From: Planctomycetota bacterium
GTDB taxonomy: Bacteria; Planctomycetota; UBA8742; SKZP01
Direction of reading: 5' to 3'
NCBI GenBank assembly: GCA_007127275.1
Contig: SKZP01000169.1
Span: forward strand, 1 to 6,542
DNA: 6,542 nt
Shown: piece by piece, positions 1-5,191 of the stretch
Layout: the number at the start of each line of letters is the position of its first letter
How positions within the stretch are numbered: the first letter of the stretch is position 1
Program-made: the position numbers and the translations under genes
Notes under the pieces: generated by a model
The model's database searches: none
Told to the model about the DNA's origin: nothing
Seen by the model: only the letters and a program-made list of their open reading frames with translations

Positions 1-88
1 ATTCGAGCAAAACTTGCGGGATCCTTGGGACTTCTCGGTTCAAAGGGAGCGTGAATCTTTCCTGCGCCTGCCGACCGGATGCCCTAGG

Positions 89-1633
89 ATGCGGTTTCGA
101 ATCTTGCTGATGGTGCTTGCATGCGTGGCAGCACCTTTTCTCGTGACCCCTTCTCACTTGACGAGCGCCGAGCCGCAGCGGGATGGGGATGCGGAGGCGT
201 TCGCGCCTCTGCTCGAACGGTACCGGGCGGACCTTGAACGACCGTCGCTTTCGGTGCGGACGCGCAGCGCGGGACGACTGGCGTTGTCGCGCGATCCCCG
301 AGCTCTCGAGGTGCTGCGCAAGCGGTATCTCGAGCCGCCGGACGAGCCGGTGGCGGAGGTGCGCGCGACGACGGCGACGATTTGCGGGGCGGTGTTCGAC
401 GAGCAGCGGTTCGTCGAGCCGTGGCAGCGGTGGCTCTCCGCCGCGGCGGCGGATGCCGATGCCTGGTTGTGGTGGCACGGCCAGCGAATCCGTGCCGCGC
501 ACGGTGAGCTTGCAGTGGTGCTCGACGAAATCCACGGCCACGACAACGTGGTTTTGCGCGCCACGTCGTTGCAAGCGCTTGCACGCGCCGGCCGGCTCGA
601 GGCGCTTGATGTGTTGCCGGAGGTGATGGAGCGGTTGCCGCGCGATCCCCACGAAGCTGCGGTGTTGCTGCGCAGCGCCGCTGTCGTGCTTTACGAGTTG
701 CGCGACGAACTCGGCAGCGAACGTTACACCGCTGCGGCGACACCGGTGATCCGCCAATTGCAGGCGCGGCGCATGAGCCACGATGCGAAAGCCGTGCTCG
801 ACCGTGTGCTGCGGCGTATCTTCAACCGTGAAACTTGGCGGTGCGCGGAAGCGTGGCTCGAGTTGCTCACTGAGGGCGTGGTCCCCGAGGAGCCGGACAT
901 TCAACCAAGGGTTCTGCGAGATACCCGGCCCTACTATGACCGCGTGGTCTATATCTTGGACGGCTCCGCCGCGATGTCGCGGAGTGTCGACGGCGAAACA
1001 ACGTATTTCGACGCTGGGCGCCGCTACCTCGAACGAATCTTGCGTCATATGCCCGAGGCCACTCACGTATGCGTCATCGTCACCGGCACGCATCCGCGCA
1101 AGCTCGAGACCACACCGCGGCTCGTCGTTGCGCATTCACCGAACAAGCGTGCGATCATCAACGAATTGCGCGAGCTAAAGGTGCCCACCGAGGAGACCTC
1201 GCAGCGCTCGAACCTACACGGTGCGTTGCGTCAGGCGTTTCGCGTCACGACCGACGAGCCGATCTCGGCAGCGGAGGATGTGTCGCGTCGCGGCTTGACG
1301 ACGGGAGCGGGAGCGATCGTCGTGATCAGTGGGAGTGCGCCGAACTGGGACGACTTCGCAGCGCATGACGAGCCGTTGCCGGAGGGGCAAGAGTCTGCGC
1401 AAACGCCGGGACCGTATGCGCGGCCATTGCACGCGGCGGACTCGCCGATTCCTCATCACTTCGTGGCCGATGTGCAGCGCATGAACCTTCACCGGCGTGC
1501 GAAGATCACCGGTATCGGCATGGCCGACTCCGATGCGGCGGTGCTCGAAGACTTGGCGAGAACCGGCTTCGGCCGCGTGCGGCGGTACGACGACGAGGCG
1601 TTGCGCGGCTTTCTTGCCGAGGACAGCGAATGA
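89..1633 (+). CDS. Exported protein with helical (HEAT-like) repeats and a VWA-like domain, degenerate MIDAS
   Basis: A 514-residue protein of unknown specific role. Starting at ATG 89 gives a typical signal peptide: basic MRFR, a hydrophobic stretch to about residue 19, then a small-residue cleavage region near SAE. The frame is open upstream to a TTG at 14, but that would bury the signal peptide behind about 25 polar residues. No good Shine-Dalgarno precedes ATG 89, so the start is not certain. Residues about 30-250 are Ala/Leu/Arg-rich helical pairs resembling HEAT-like repeats. Residues about 285-505 look like a VWA fold: strand VVYILDGSAAMS (Asp291, Ser293), a SNLHGALRQAF segment (Ser374) matching the usual T-N-x-x-x-A-L motif, and strand AIVVISGSAPN. 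The MIDAS is incomplete: the second Ser of DxSxS is Ala295 and the usual Asp of the later TDG-type motif is Ser414. VWA domains normally mediate protein binding. Here metal-dependent binding may be weak or lost. The VWA assignment is fairly sure; the repeats are less so. Confidence 0.8.
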   Translation: MRFRILLMVLACVAAPFLVTPSHLTSAEPQRDGDAEAFAPLLERYRADLERPSLSVRTRSAGRLALSRDPRALEVLRKRYLEPPDEPVAEVRATTATICGAVFDEQRFVEPWQRWLSAAAADADAWLWWHGQRIRAAHGELAVVLDEIHGHDNVVLRATSLQALARAGRLEALDVLPEVMERLPRDPHEAAVLLRSAAVVLYELRDELGSERYTAAATPVIRQLQARRMSHDAKAVLDRVLRRIFNRETWRCAEAWLELLTEGVVPEEPDIQPRVLRDTRPYYDRVVYILDGSAAMSRSVDGETTYFDAGRRYLERILRHMPEATHVCVIVTGTHPRKLETTPRLVVAHSPNKRAIINELRELKVPTEETSQRSNLHGALRQAFRVTTDEPISAAEDVSRRGLTTGAGAIVVISGSAPNWDDFAAHDEPLPEGQESAQTPGPYARPLHAADSPIPHHFVADVQRMNLHRRAKITGIGMADSDAAVLEDLARTGFGRVRRYDDEALRGFLAEDSE

Positions 1634-1896
1634 ACGTGTCGCCGGGGGGTTGTCCCGCCGCGGCGTTGGCGTCTTCGCTCGGGCACGCAAGGAATGTCAC
1701 CCGTGCAGCGCGGCGGCCTCGTCGACCCGAGGTCGAGGCCAACGGGGCTCTCGCCACCGCGCCGTTGTCTGCAACCGCGTCGAATTGCCGATTGGCCAGG
1801 AAGCCGCAAGCCTTTGGGCGGCGTGCGCGTTGGGGCGTATTCGACCAAGACTGGGAGATCCCCAAAGAGGGCGAGGCGCTTGAGCCCCCTTTCTAG
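1630..1896 (+). CDS. Possible small ORF translationally coupled to the VWA gene (doubtful)
   Basis: This 88-codon ORF begins in an ATGA overlap with the stop of the VWA gene. It has a GAGGA ribosome-binding-like sequence at 1619-1623, six bases before the ATG, which is a layout typical of coupled translation. Against it, the protein is a low-complexity Ala/Arg/Pro-rich sequence with no recognisable motif, signal or membrane segment. Only its last 20 residues (about FDQDWEIPKEGEALEPPF) look protein-like. About 64 of 88 codons end in G or C, no more than expected from local composition. Its end also overlaps a hairpin that belongs to the leader duplicated before both downstream genes. It may simply be chance. 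Confidence 0.18.
   Translation: MNVSPGGCPAAALASSLGHARNVTRAARRPRRPEVEANGALATAPLSATASNCRLARKPQAFGRRARWGVFDQDWEIPKEGEALEPPF
1715..1740 (+). terminator. GC-rich hairpin downstream of the VWA gene, possible terminator
   Basis: GGCC (1715-1718) and TCGACC (1722-1727) can pair with GGTCGA (1731-1736) and GGCC (1737-1740) around a CGA loop, leaving a three-base bulge. An alternative is GGCCTCG with CGAGGCC (1734-1740). It lies about 80 bases after the stop at 1633. There is no T tract after it, so intrinsic termination is only a possibility. Confidence 0.3.
1864..1892 (+). terminator. Hairpin ending in CCCCCTTT, counterpart of the one at 4809-4837
   Basis: AAAG plus GGG (1864-1871, with A1868 bulged) can pair with CCC...CTTT (1886-1892). 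The T run is short and interrupted. A similar hairpin with a full T6 run lies at the equivalent place before the second lipoprotein gene, and in both copies the CCCC arm sits the same distance (59 bases) ahead of the conserved 43-base block. This suggests an insulating terminator in front of a promoter. Confidence 0.35.
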
Positions 1897-1942
1897 GCGG
1901 GTTCGCGACGAACGTCTCCAAAGCGAAATCTGTCGTCGCTCT

Positions 1943-1985
1943 CGGAATACCCAATCGTCATTGCTCGTTTGTCGATGGCGAGCCC
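1943..1985 (+). promoter_or_regulatory. Conserved 43-base upstream block, copy 1 (candidate promoter)
   Basis: The block matches 4886-4928 at 38 of 43 positions without gaps, far more than the surrounding spacer. It starts CGGAATACCC and ends GAGCCC. Inside are GGAATA (1944-1949) and CGTTTG (1966-1971) separated by 16 bases. This resembles the GGAA-type -35 and CGT-type -10 of ECF sigma factor promoters, but the resemblance is my inference. The block lies 376 bases before the ATG at 2319, which would imply a long leader RNA. It could instead be an operator or another kind of repeat. Confidence 0.35.
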
Positions 1986-2030
1986 GACGGCGGTGCGACA
2001 CAGCAACCATCGCGGTGCTCGTCGTTGGCG

Positions 2031-2057
2031 AACCGGGTTGACTCGTACCTGCGAGTC
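2031..2057 (+). promoter_or_regulatory. Conserved AACCGGG + hairpin leader element, copy 1
   Basis: AACCGGG (2031-2037) is followed by GACTCG (2040-2045), a six-base loop, and CGAGTC (2052-2057), a perfect inverted repeat. The other lipoprotein gene has AACCGGG, then ACTCGC/GCGAGT arms with a different loop, at nearly the same distance (88 versus 89 bases) from the start of the 43-base block. Pairing is kept while the loop and flanks changed, which hints at an RNA structure in the leader. Confidence 0.35.
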
Positions 2058-2275
2058 CCGCTCGGCTTGCTGCTCTTGTCGCGATCGCTGCGAGTCGGCC
2101 CTACGCACCGACTCGGTACGCATCCCAAGTTCGGTTGGCTCGGTGACGTTGCCGGGCTCGAATCGTAGTGGTGTTACGTCGCGGATGCGGGAGGTCCGTG
2201 GCGTATTCCAGGCGGCTTCATCCCTCGCATCCGAAGTGATGGATCTCGGTCCGCGCGTTCGACGCATGCGGATGC

Positions 2276-2292
2276 GGTCGCCGTCCGTCCCG
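2276..2292 (+). repeat. 17-base motif shared by both lipoprotein genes, copy 1
   Basis: GGTCGCCGTCCGTCCCG occurs here and, without a mismatch, at 5150-5166. It ends 27 bases before the ATG here and 26 bases before the ATG in the other copy. The constant spacing just ahead of the ribosome binding site suggests a conserved 5' untranslated element rather than chance. Confidence 0.55.
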
Positions 2293-2304
2293 ATCTCTCC
2301 CGAC

Positions 2305-2310
2305 AAGGAG
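2305..2310 (+). promoter_or_regulatory. Ribosome binding site that fixes the start at 2319
   Basis: AAGGAG lies 8 bases before ATG 2319. A TTG two codons earlier (2313) is in frame but only two bases from the AAGGAG, too close. The paralogous gene has the same AAGGAG with the same 8-base spacing, supporting ATG 2319. Confidence 0.8.
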
Positions 2311-2318
2311 CGTTGACT

Positions 2319-4523
2319 ATGCACGGTTCTCTGTTTCCCGCATCGCTTGCGGAGCTGATTCGTTCGCGCACGCTTTGTTTCGTGCTCGTCGCTTTGCTCG
2401 TCGTGCCCGCCGCGGCCATCGTCGGTTGCGAAAGCGACTCCGACGACGATGACGAGGGTACCGTCGCCGACCCCGGCGATCCCGAGGAGGAAGAAGAAGA
2501 GGAAGAGGGAAAGAAACCCAAGCCCGATCCGAAGCCGAAGCCGAAGCCGAACGACGCCCGCGCGCTCGCCTCGATGAGCACGCAGGTCAACTGCGACATC
2601 TCCACCTTCTTCCTGCACATCACCGACGTGGAGTTGCAGCAGCAGGGAGGCGGCTGGATTGATCTCCTCGACGCGCCGATGCGGGTAGACTTGGCGCGGC
2701 TCGATCAGCGTCTCAAGGAGCAGGCCATCGCGATCAGCGACGTGCCCAGCGGTGAATACACCGGCGCTAGGATCACCTTCGACTTGGAGCAGTCCCTCGC
2801 CGTGATCCTCGACCAGCAAGCCCTGATCAATTCCCTCGAGCCGGGCAACCAAGAACCGGCCACGCTCGTCGATCCCGACGGCAATCCGCTGGTGGTCACT
2901 CCCGCCGAGCCCGGCGAAAACGAACGCACCGTCAGCATCGACGTGATCGGCGATTCGCTGACGATCGAGGAAGGCCAGCTCGGACACCTCCGGCTGATCG
3001 CCAATCTCGCCGCGGGCGCCGTTGCCGACGCGGATGAAAACGAACTCGAATGGACGCCGGTGTTCGAAGCGGAATTCGACCCCGATCCGCTGCAAAGCAT
3101 GTTCGCCCAGGGCTACTTGCTCGACGTGAGCGTGATCAATCACCAGTTCACAATGGGCCTCGCCACGGCGTTCGAAGACGTCGGCCAGATCACCGACGTA
3201 CACGTCAACGAGTCGACCGTCTATCAGATCGCCCACGGCACCTTCGGTGTACAGCCGATTGCCAAGCGAGGCGTCGACGGATTGAAAGACCTCTTCGATC
3301 TCCCCACGGGAACACCGTTGCTCGTCGATCTGCGCGCCTTCAAGAACGACAACGCCTTGCTCGCCGACTGCGTCAACGCGGGCCTCGGCGTGGAAGTCAC
3401 CGAAGGCGAAGACGCAAGCGACTTCGCCTATGGCGTCGTGCTAAGGCCGACGAGCCGCATGCATGCCTTTGTTGCCTTCTCGAAGGAACACGGCTACCGC
3501 TTCAATATCCAGCTCGATGTGGATATCGAGGCCGGCTATGTCCCCTTCTTGGTCGAGTGCGATCCGCAAGTTCGCGCCGAAGAATGGTGGCGAATGCGCC
3601 AGCTCGTCGTCGCCTTCGGCCATATCTTCCCGAAGGAAACAAAGAAAAAGAAGAAGAAAGTCGAATTCGAGAAGATCAAGCTCAGCAACAAGCACTGCAA
3701 GGAAATCGAAGCCCTTGTCCGCGTGCTGCCCGCACTTCATTGCGGCGAGCATCACAAGAAGGACCACACCTTCGACCTTCACAAGGAAACCTTCACGTTG
3801 GAGGTCTGCACGATTCAGTGCTTGCCCGTCAACTACATCGTGAACGAGTCCTCCACCCCTTACTCATGGAGGGAAATCCACGTTCACGCGCCCAGCGTCG
3901 ACCTCTGCGGATGCTGCTTCAAGAAAGAGAAGGAAAAGAAGCACCACAGCCATTCGAAGCAAAAAGAGTGCTGCATCTGCTTCTACGGCTTCCGGCTCCC
4001 GAAGGAAGAGGAACTCAAGCTTCCCCTGCTCGGAAACAAGAAAGTACGCTACTCGAACTACCGGCCGAGCTTCTCGTTCTTTGCGATCGAAGTCGTCTGC
4101 CCGGAAGACGAGCTCGAGGTCGTGTATCCGCGCGATCGCAAGTGCGTGACGACGAGCCTCGTCAACGACTGCGAAGTCTGGCTCAACCTGCTCGACTGCG
4201 TCCGCGCCCTGGTGCACTCGTGCAATGCGTGCGAAGAAAAGGCGGAGAAGCTGCACAAGTACAACTCGCACCTGATCCTCTGGGCGGTGAAGGACGGGAC
4301 GAAGTACTTCTCGATCGTCGACAATGACCAGGTCGATCAGTACCTCGATCCGATCGATTTCACCGATGCGATCTATGCGCGCGTCAAGGCGGGGGACCGC
4401 AACATCTATCGCGCCTGGGCCTCCGGCGTGTACGACGGGAATATCCAGAACGTCGTCTTCTTCGCCAACCACATCGTGGTGATCCTGCAAGACGAGCTGG
4501 TCGAGGAGCCGCCGACGAGGTAA
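2319..4523 (+). CDS. DUF4382-like lipoprotein with Cys/His/Lys-rich C-terminal half
   Basis: A 734-residue predicted lipoprotein. The signal peptide has Arg15/Arg17, a hydrophobic core (residues 19-35) and lipobox IVGC with Cys37 as the lipidated residue. A flexible linker follows: Asp-rich, a run of eight Glu, then alternating Lys-Pro to residue 77. Residues 79 to about 265 resemble DUF4382, a beta-rich domain of unknown function in exported proteins: an FFLHITDVEL strand, a GGGWIDLLDAP segment and the DVPSGEYTGARI motif typical of the family. A conserved middle (to about 430) contains HVNESTVYQIAHG and LADCVNAGLG. The C-terminal half is unfamiliar: a six-Lys run (442-447), a CGCC...ECCICF cluster (530-554) around a Lys/His/Ser-rich loop, and about 16 Cys between residue 460 and 640, suggesting disulfides or metal binding. 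It is a paralogue of the gene at 5192. Likely anchored in a membrane facing the periplasm or surface. Function unknown. Confidence 0.9.
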   Translation: MHGSLFPASLAELIRSRTLCFVLVALLVVPAAAIVGCESDSDDDDEGTVADPGDPEEEEEEEEGKKPKPDPKPKPKPNDARALASMSTQVNCDISTFFLHITDVELQQQGGGWIDLLDAPMRVDLARLDQRLKEQAIAISDVPSGEYTGARITFDLEQSLAVILDQQALINSLEPGNQEPATLVDPDGNPLVVTPAEPGENERTVSIDVIGDSLTIEEGQLGHLRLIANLAAGAVADADENELEWTPVFEAEFDPDPLQSMFAQGYLLDVSVINHQFTMGLATAFEDVGQITDVHVNESTVYQIAHGTFGVQPIAKRGVDGLKDLFDLPTGTPLLVDLRAFKNDNALLADCVNAGLGVEVTEGEDASDFAYGVVLRPTSRMHAFVAFSKEHGYRFNIQLDVDIEAGYVPFLVECDPQVRAEEWWRMRQLVVAFGHIFPKETKKKKKKVEFEKIKLSNKHCKEIEALVRVLPALHCGEHHKKDHTFDLHKETFTLEVCTIQCLPVNYIVNESSTPYSWREIHVHAPSVDLCGCCFKKEKEKKHHSHSKQKECCICFYGFRLPKEEELKLPLLGNKKVRYSNYRPSFSFFAIEVVCPEDELEVVYPRDRKCVTTSLVNDCEVWLNLLDCVRALVHSCNACEEKAEKLHKYNSHLILWAVKDGTKYFSIVDNDQVDQYLDPIDFTDAIYARVKAGDRNIYRAWASGVYDGNIQNVVFFANHIVVILQDELVEEPPTR

Positions 4524-4565
4524 TCGGTCGCCACTCCCCTTGAATCGCGCAGACCGCGCCACGAA

Positions 4566-4602
4566 AGCGGAGCCGCTTGCCAAGAGTGCAGGCGGCTCCG
4601 TT
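4566..4602 (+). terminator. Strong 15-pair hairpin after the first lipoprotein gene
   Basis: Bases 4566-4580 pair with 4588-4602 over 15 positions, two of them G-U, enclosing a seven-base loop (CAAGAGT). The core CGGAGCCGC/GCGGCTCCG is perfect. It begins 43 bases after the TAA at 4521-4523. The following TTCGCGTT is a poor U tract, so it may act as an RNA-stabilising 3' end or a weak terminator. Confidence 0.6.
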
Positions 4603-4808
4603 CGCGTTAACGCCACCACAGCGGCAAGAGGGAAGCGGCGGGCACGAGCTTCCGAGGCGACCCCCGATTCTATGCGGGTTCCCTCAAGAGGCCCCCGCCC
4701 TCTGCTCACCGCTTTGCGCGCGTTTTGCGGTGTCACATGGCGACGACAAGTACTGCACCACTGCTGAGTGTCTCATGGCAATGGTCGAACAGGCACCGAA
4801 CCCTGCCG

Positions 4809-4837
4809 AAGGGGGGTCCGCGCAACGCCCCTTTTTT
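4809..4837 (+). terminator. Intrinsic-terminator-like hairpin with T6 run
   Basis: AAGGGG (4809-4814) pairs with CCCCTT (4828-4833) and the right arm runs into TTTTTT (4832-4837). It is the best T-tract hairpin in the window. It is 286 bases after the upstream stop and 49 bases before the conserved candidate promoter block, so it may insulate the downstream gene. Confidence 0.5.
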
Positions 4838-4885
4838 CGAGGCGTTCGCAGCAACTACCCTGTGGGCGCTAACTCTTGTCGACGG

Positions 4886-4928
4886 CGGAATACCCAGTCG
4901 TCACCGCTCGTTTGTCGTTGACGAGCCC
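4886..4928 (+). promoter_or_regulatory. Conserved 43-base upstream block, copy 2 (candidate promoter)
   Basis: This is the partner of 1943-1985 (38 of 43 identical). GGAATA (4887-4892) and CGTTTG (4909-4914) are both unchanged with the same 16-base spacing, so the differences fall outside the proposed promoter hexamers. It lies 306 bases before the ATG at 5192. Confidence 0.35.
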
Positions 4929-4968
4929 ATTGAACGCTCGGCTCACTGAAAAGTCGACGGGCTCGTCA
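4919..4968 (+). repeat. Inverted repeat with 10-base arms
   Basis: TGACGAGCCC (4919-4928) and GGGCTCGTCA (4959-4968) are perfect inverted copies 30 bases apart. The left arm is the end of the conserved 43-base block; the right arm has no counterpart in the first copy. It could be a two-site operator or a long-loop RNA stem specific to the second gene. Confidence 0.4.
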
Positions 4969-4974
4969 CATGAC

Positions 4975-5004
4975 AACCGGGCAGACTCGCGACCGTGGGC
5001 GAGT
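4975..5004 (+). promoter_or_regulatory. Conserved AACCGGG + hairpin leader element, copy 2
   Basis: AACCGGG (4975-4981), then ACTCGC (4985-4990) and GCGAGT (4999-5004) around an eight-base loop. This is the counterpart of 2031-2057, with the stem kept and the loop changed. Confidence 0.35.
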
Positions 5005-5103
5005 GCTCGGGGCGAATGAGTCGTCTCTTTCGCCGTCATCCTTCCACGTCCTACCGCCGCGGGCAGGAATGCTTTGCGGCGGTGCGCGGCCCCTTCCTCA
5101 CAA

Positions 5104-5118
5104 TCCGCACCGTGCGGA
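5104..5118 (+). promoter_or_regulatory. Near-perfect dyad, possible operator
   Basis: TCCGCAC and GTGCGGA are inverted copies around a single C. It lies 74-88 bases before the ATG at 5192, directly ahead of the 5121-5146 hairpin. A site this compact could bind a dimeric regulator or form a small RNA stem; it has no clear counterpart before the first paralogue. Confidence 0.3.
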
Positions 5119-5120
5119 GG

Positions 5121-5146
5121 TCCCTTGCAATGAACCGTGCAAGGGA
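5121..5146 (+). promoter_or_regulatory. Leader hairpin with 9-base perfect stem
   Basis: TCCCTTGCA (5121-5129) and TGCAAGGGA (5138-5146) pair perfectly around an eight-base loop, ATGAACCG. It sits 45 bases before the start codon, next to the shared 17-mer and before the ribosome binding site. With no T tract after it, it looks more like a 5' UTR structure than a terminator. Confidence 0.4.
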
Positions 5147-5149
5147 AGG

Positions 5150-5166
5150 GGTCGCCGTCCGTCCCG
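5150..5166 (+). repeat. 17-base motif shared by both lipoprotein genes, copy 2
   Basis: Identical to 2276-2292 and ending 26 bases before the ATG. It follows the 5121-5146 hairpin by three bases. Confidence 0.55.
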
Positions 5167-5177
5167 CCGTTGAGTTC

Positions 5178-5183
5178 AAGGAG
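5178..5183 (+). promoter_or_regulatory. Ribosome binding site that fixes the start at 5192
   Basis: AAGGAG is 8 bases before ATG 5192, the same motif and spacing as in the paralogue at 2319. The start places the lipobox cysteine at residue 37 in both proteins. Confidence 0.8.
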
Positions 5184-5191
5184 AAAACGGT

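Larger units (their letters stand above)
1634..2318. other. Non-coding gap holding the leader of the first lipoprotein gene
   Basis: Apart from the doubtful coupled ORF, I see no convincing gene in these 685 bases; open frames on either strand are Arg/Ser-rich shadows typical of high-GC DNA. From about 1864 onward the gap is related, element by element, to the DNA before the second lipoprotein gene (4809-5191). The 5' part (1634-1860) has no clear counterpart. It contains a GC-rich hairpin at 1715-1740. Confidence 0.7.
4524..5191. other. Non-coding gap: 3' hairpin, then leader of the second lipoprotein gene
   Basis: No convincing gene is visible; the short open frames lack ribosome binding sites, good composition and motifs. 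The first part holds a strong hairpin at 4566-4602. From 4809 to the ATG at 5192 the gap carries the same ordered elements as 1864-2318, but 71 bases shorter between the AACCGGG hairpin and the start codon. Confidence 0.7.

Noticed and set aside
14..88. Upstream in-frame TTG start for the VWA protein
   Set aside because: It would place 25 polar residues before a typical signal peptide. ATG 89 starts directly at the basic n-region.
113..127. Possible lipobox (VLAC) in the VWA protein signal peptide
   Set aside because: The hydrophobic core before the Cys is only about seven residues and continues well past it, which fits an ordinary signal peptide better.
1893..3236. Long reverse-strand open frame of 447 codons opposite the first lipoprotein gene
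   Set aside because: It lies antisense to a gene with a clear lipobox, ribosome binding site and conserved paralogue. Its residues mirror the forward codon bias (Phe/Leu runs opposite the Glu/Lys tract), which marks it as a shadow.
3864..4736. Reverse-strand open frame of 290 codons opposite the Cys-rich half
   Set aside because: Antisense shadow in high-GC DNA with no recognisable motif. The forward frame is continuous and homologous in plan to its paralogue.
1943..4928. The repeated 43-base block as ends of a mobile element
   Set aside because: The copies are direct, not inverted, lie upstream of paralogous genes at matching places, and no transposase lies between them. Gene duplication explains them better.
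4540..4949. Short forward open frames in the gap between the lipoprotein genes
   Set aside because: They overlap one another and the hairpins at 4566-4602 and 4809-4837, lack ribosome binding sites, and have Arg/Ser/Pro-rich shadow composition.
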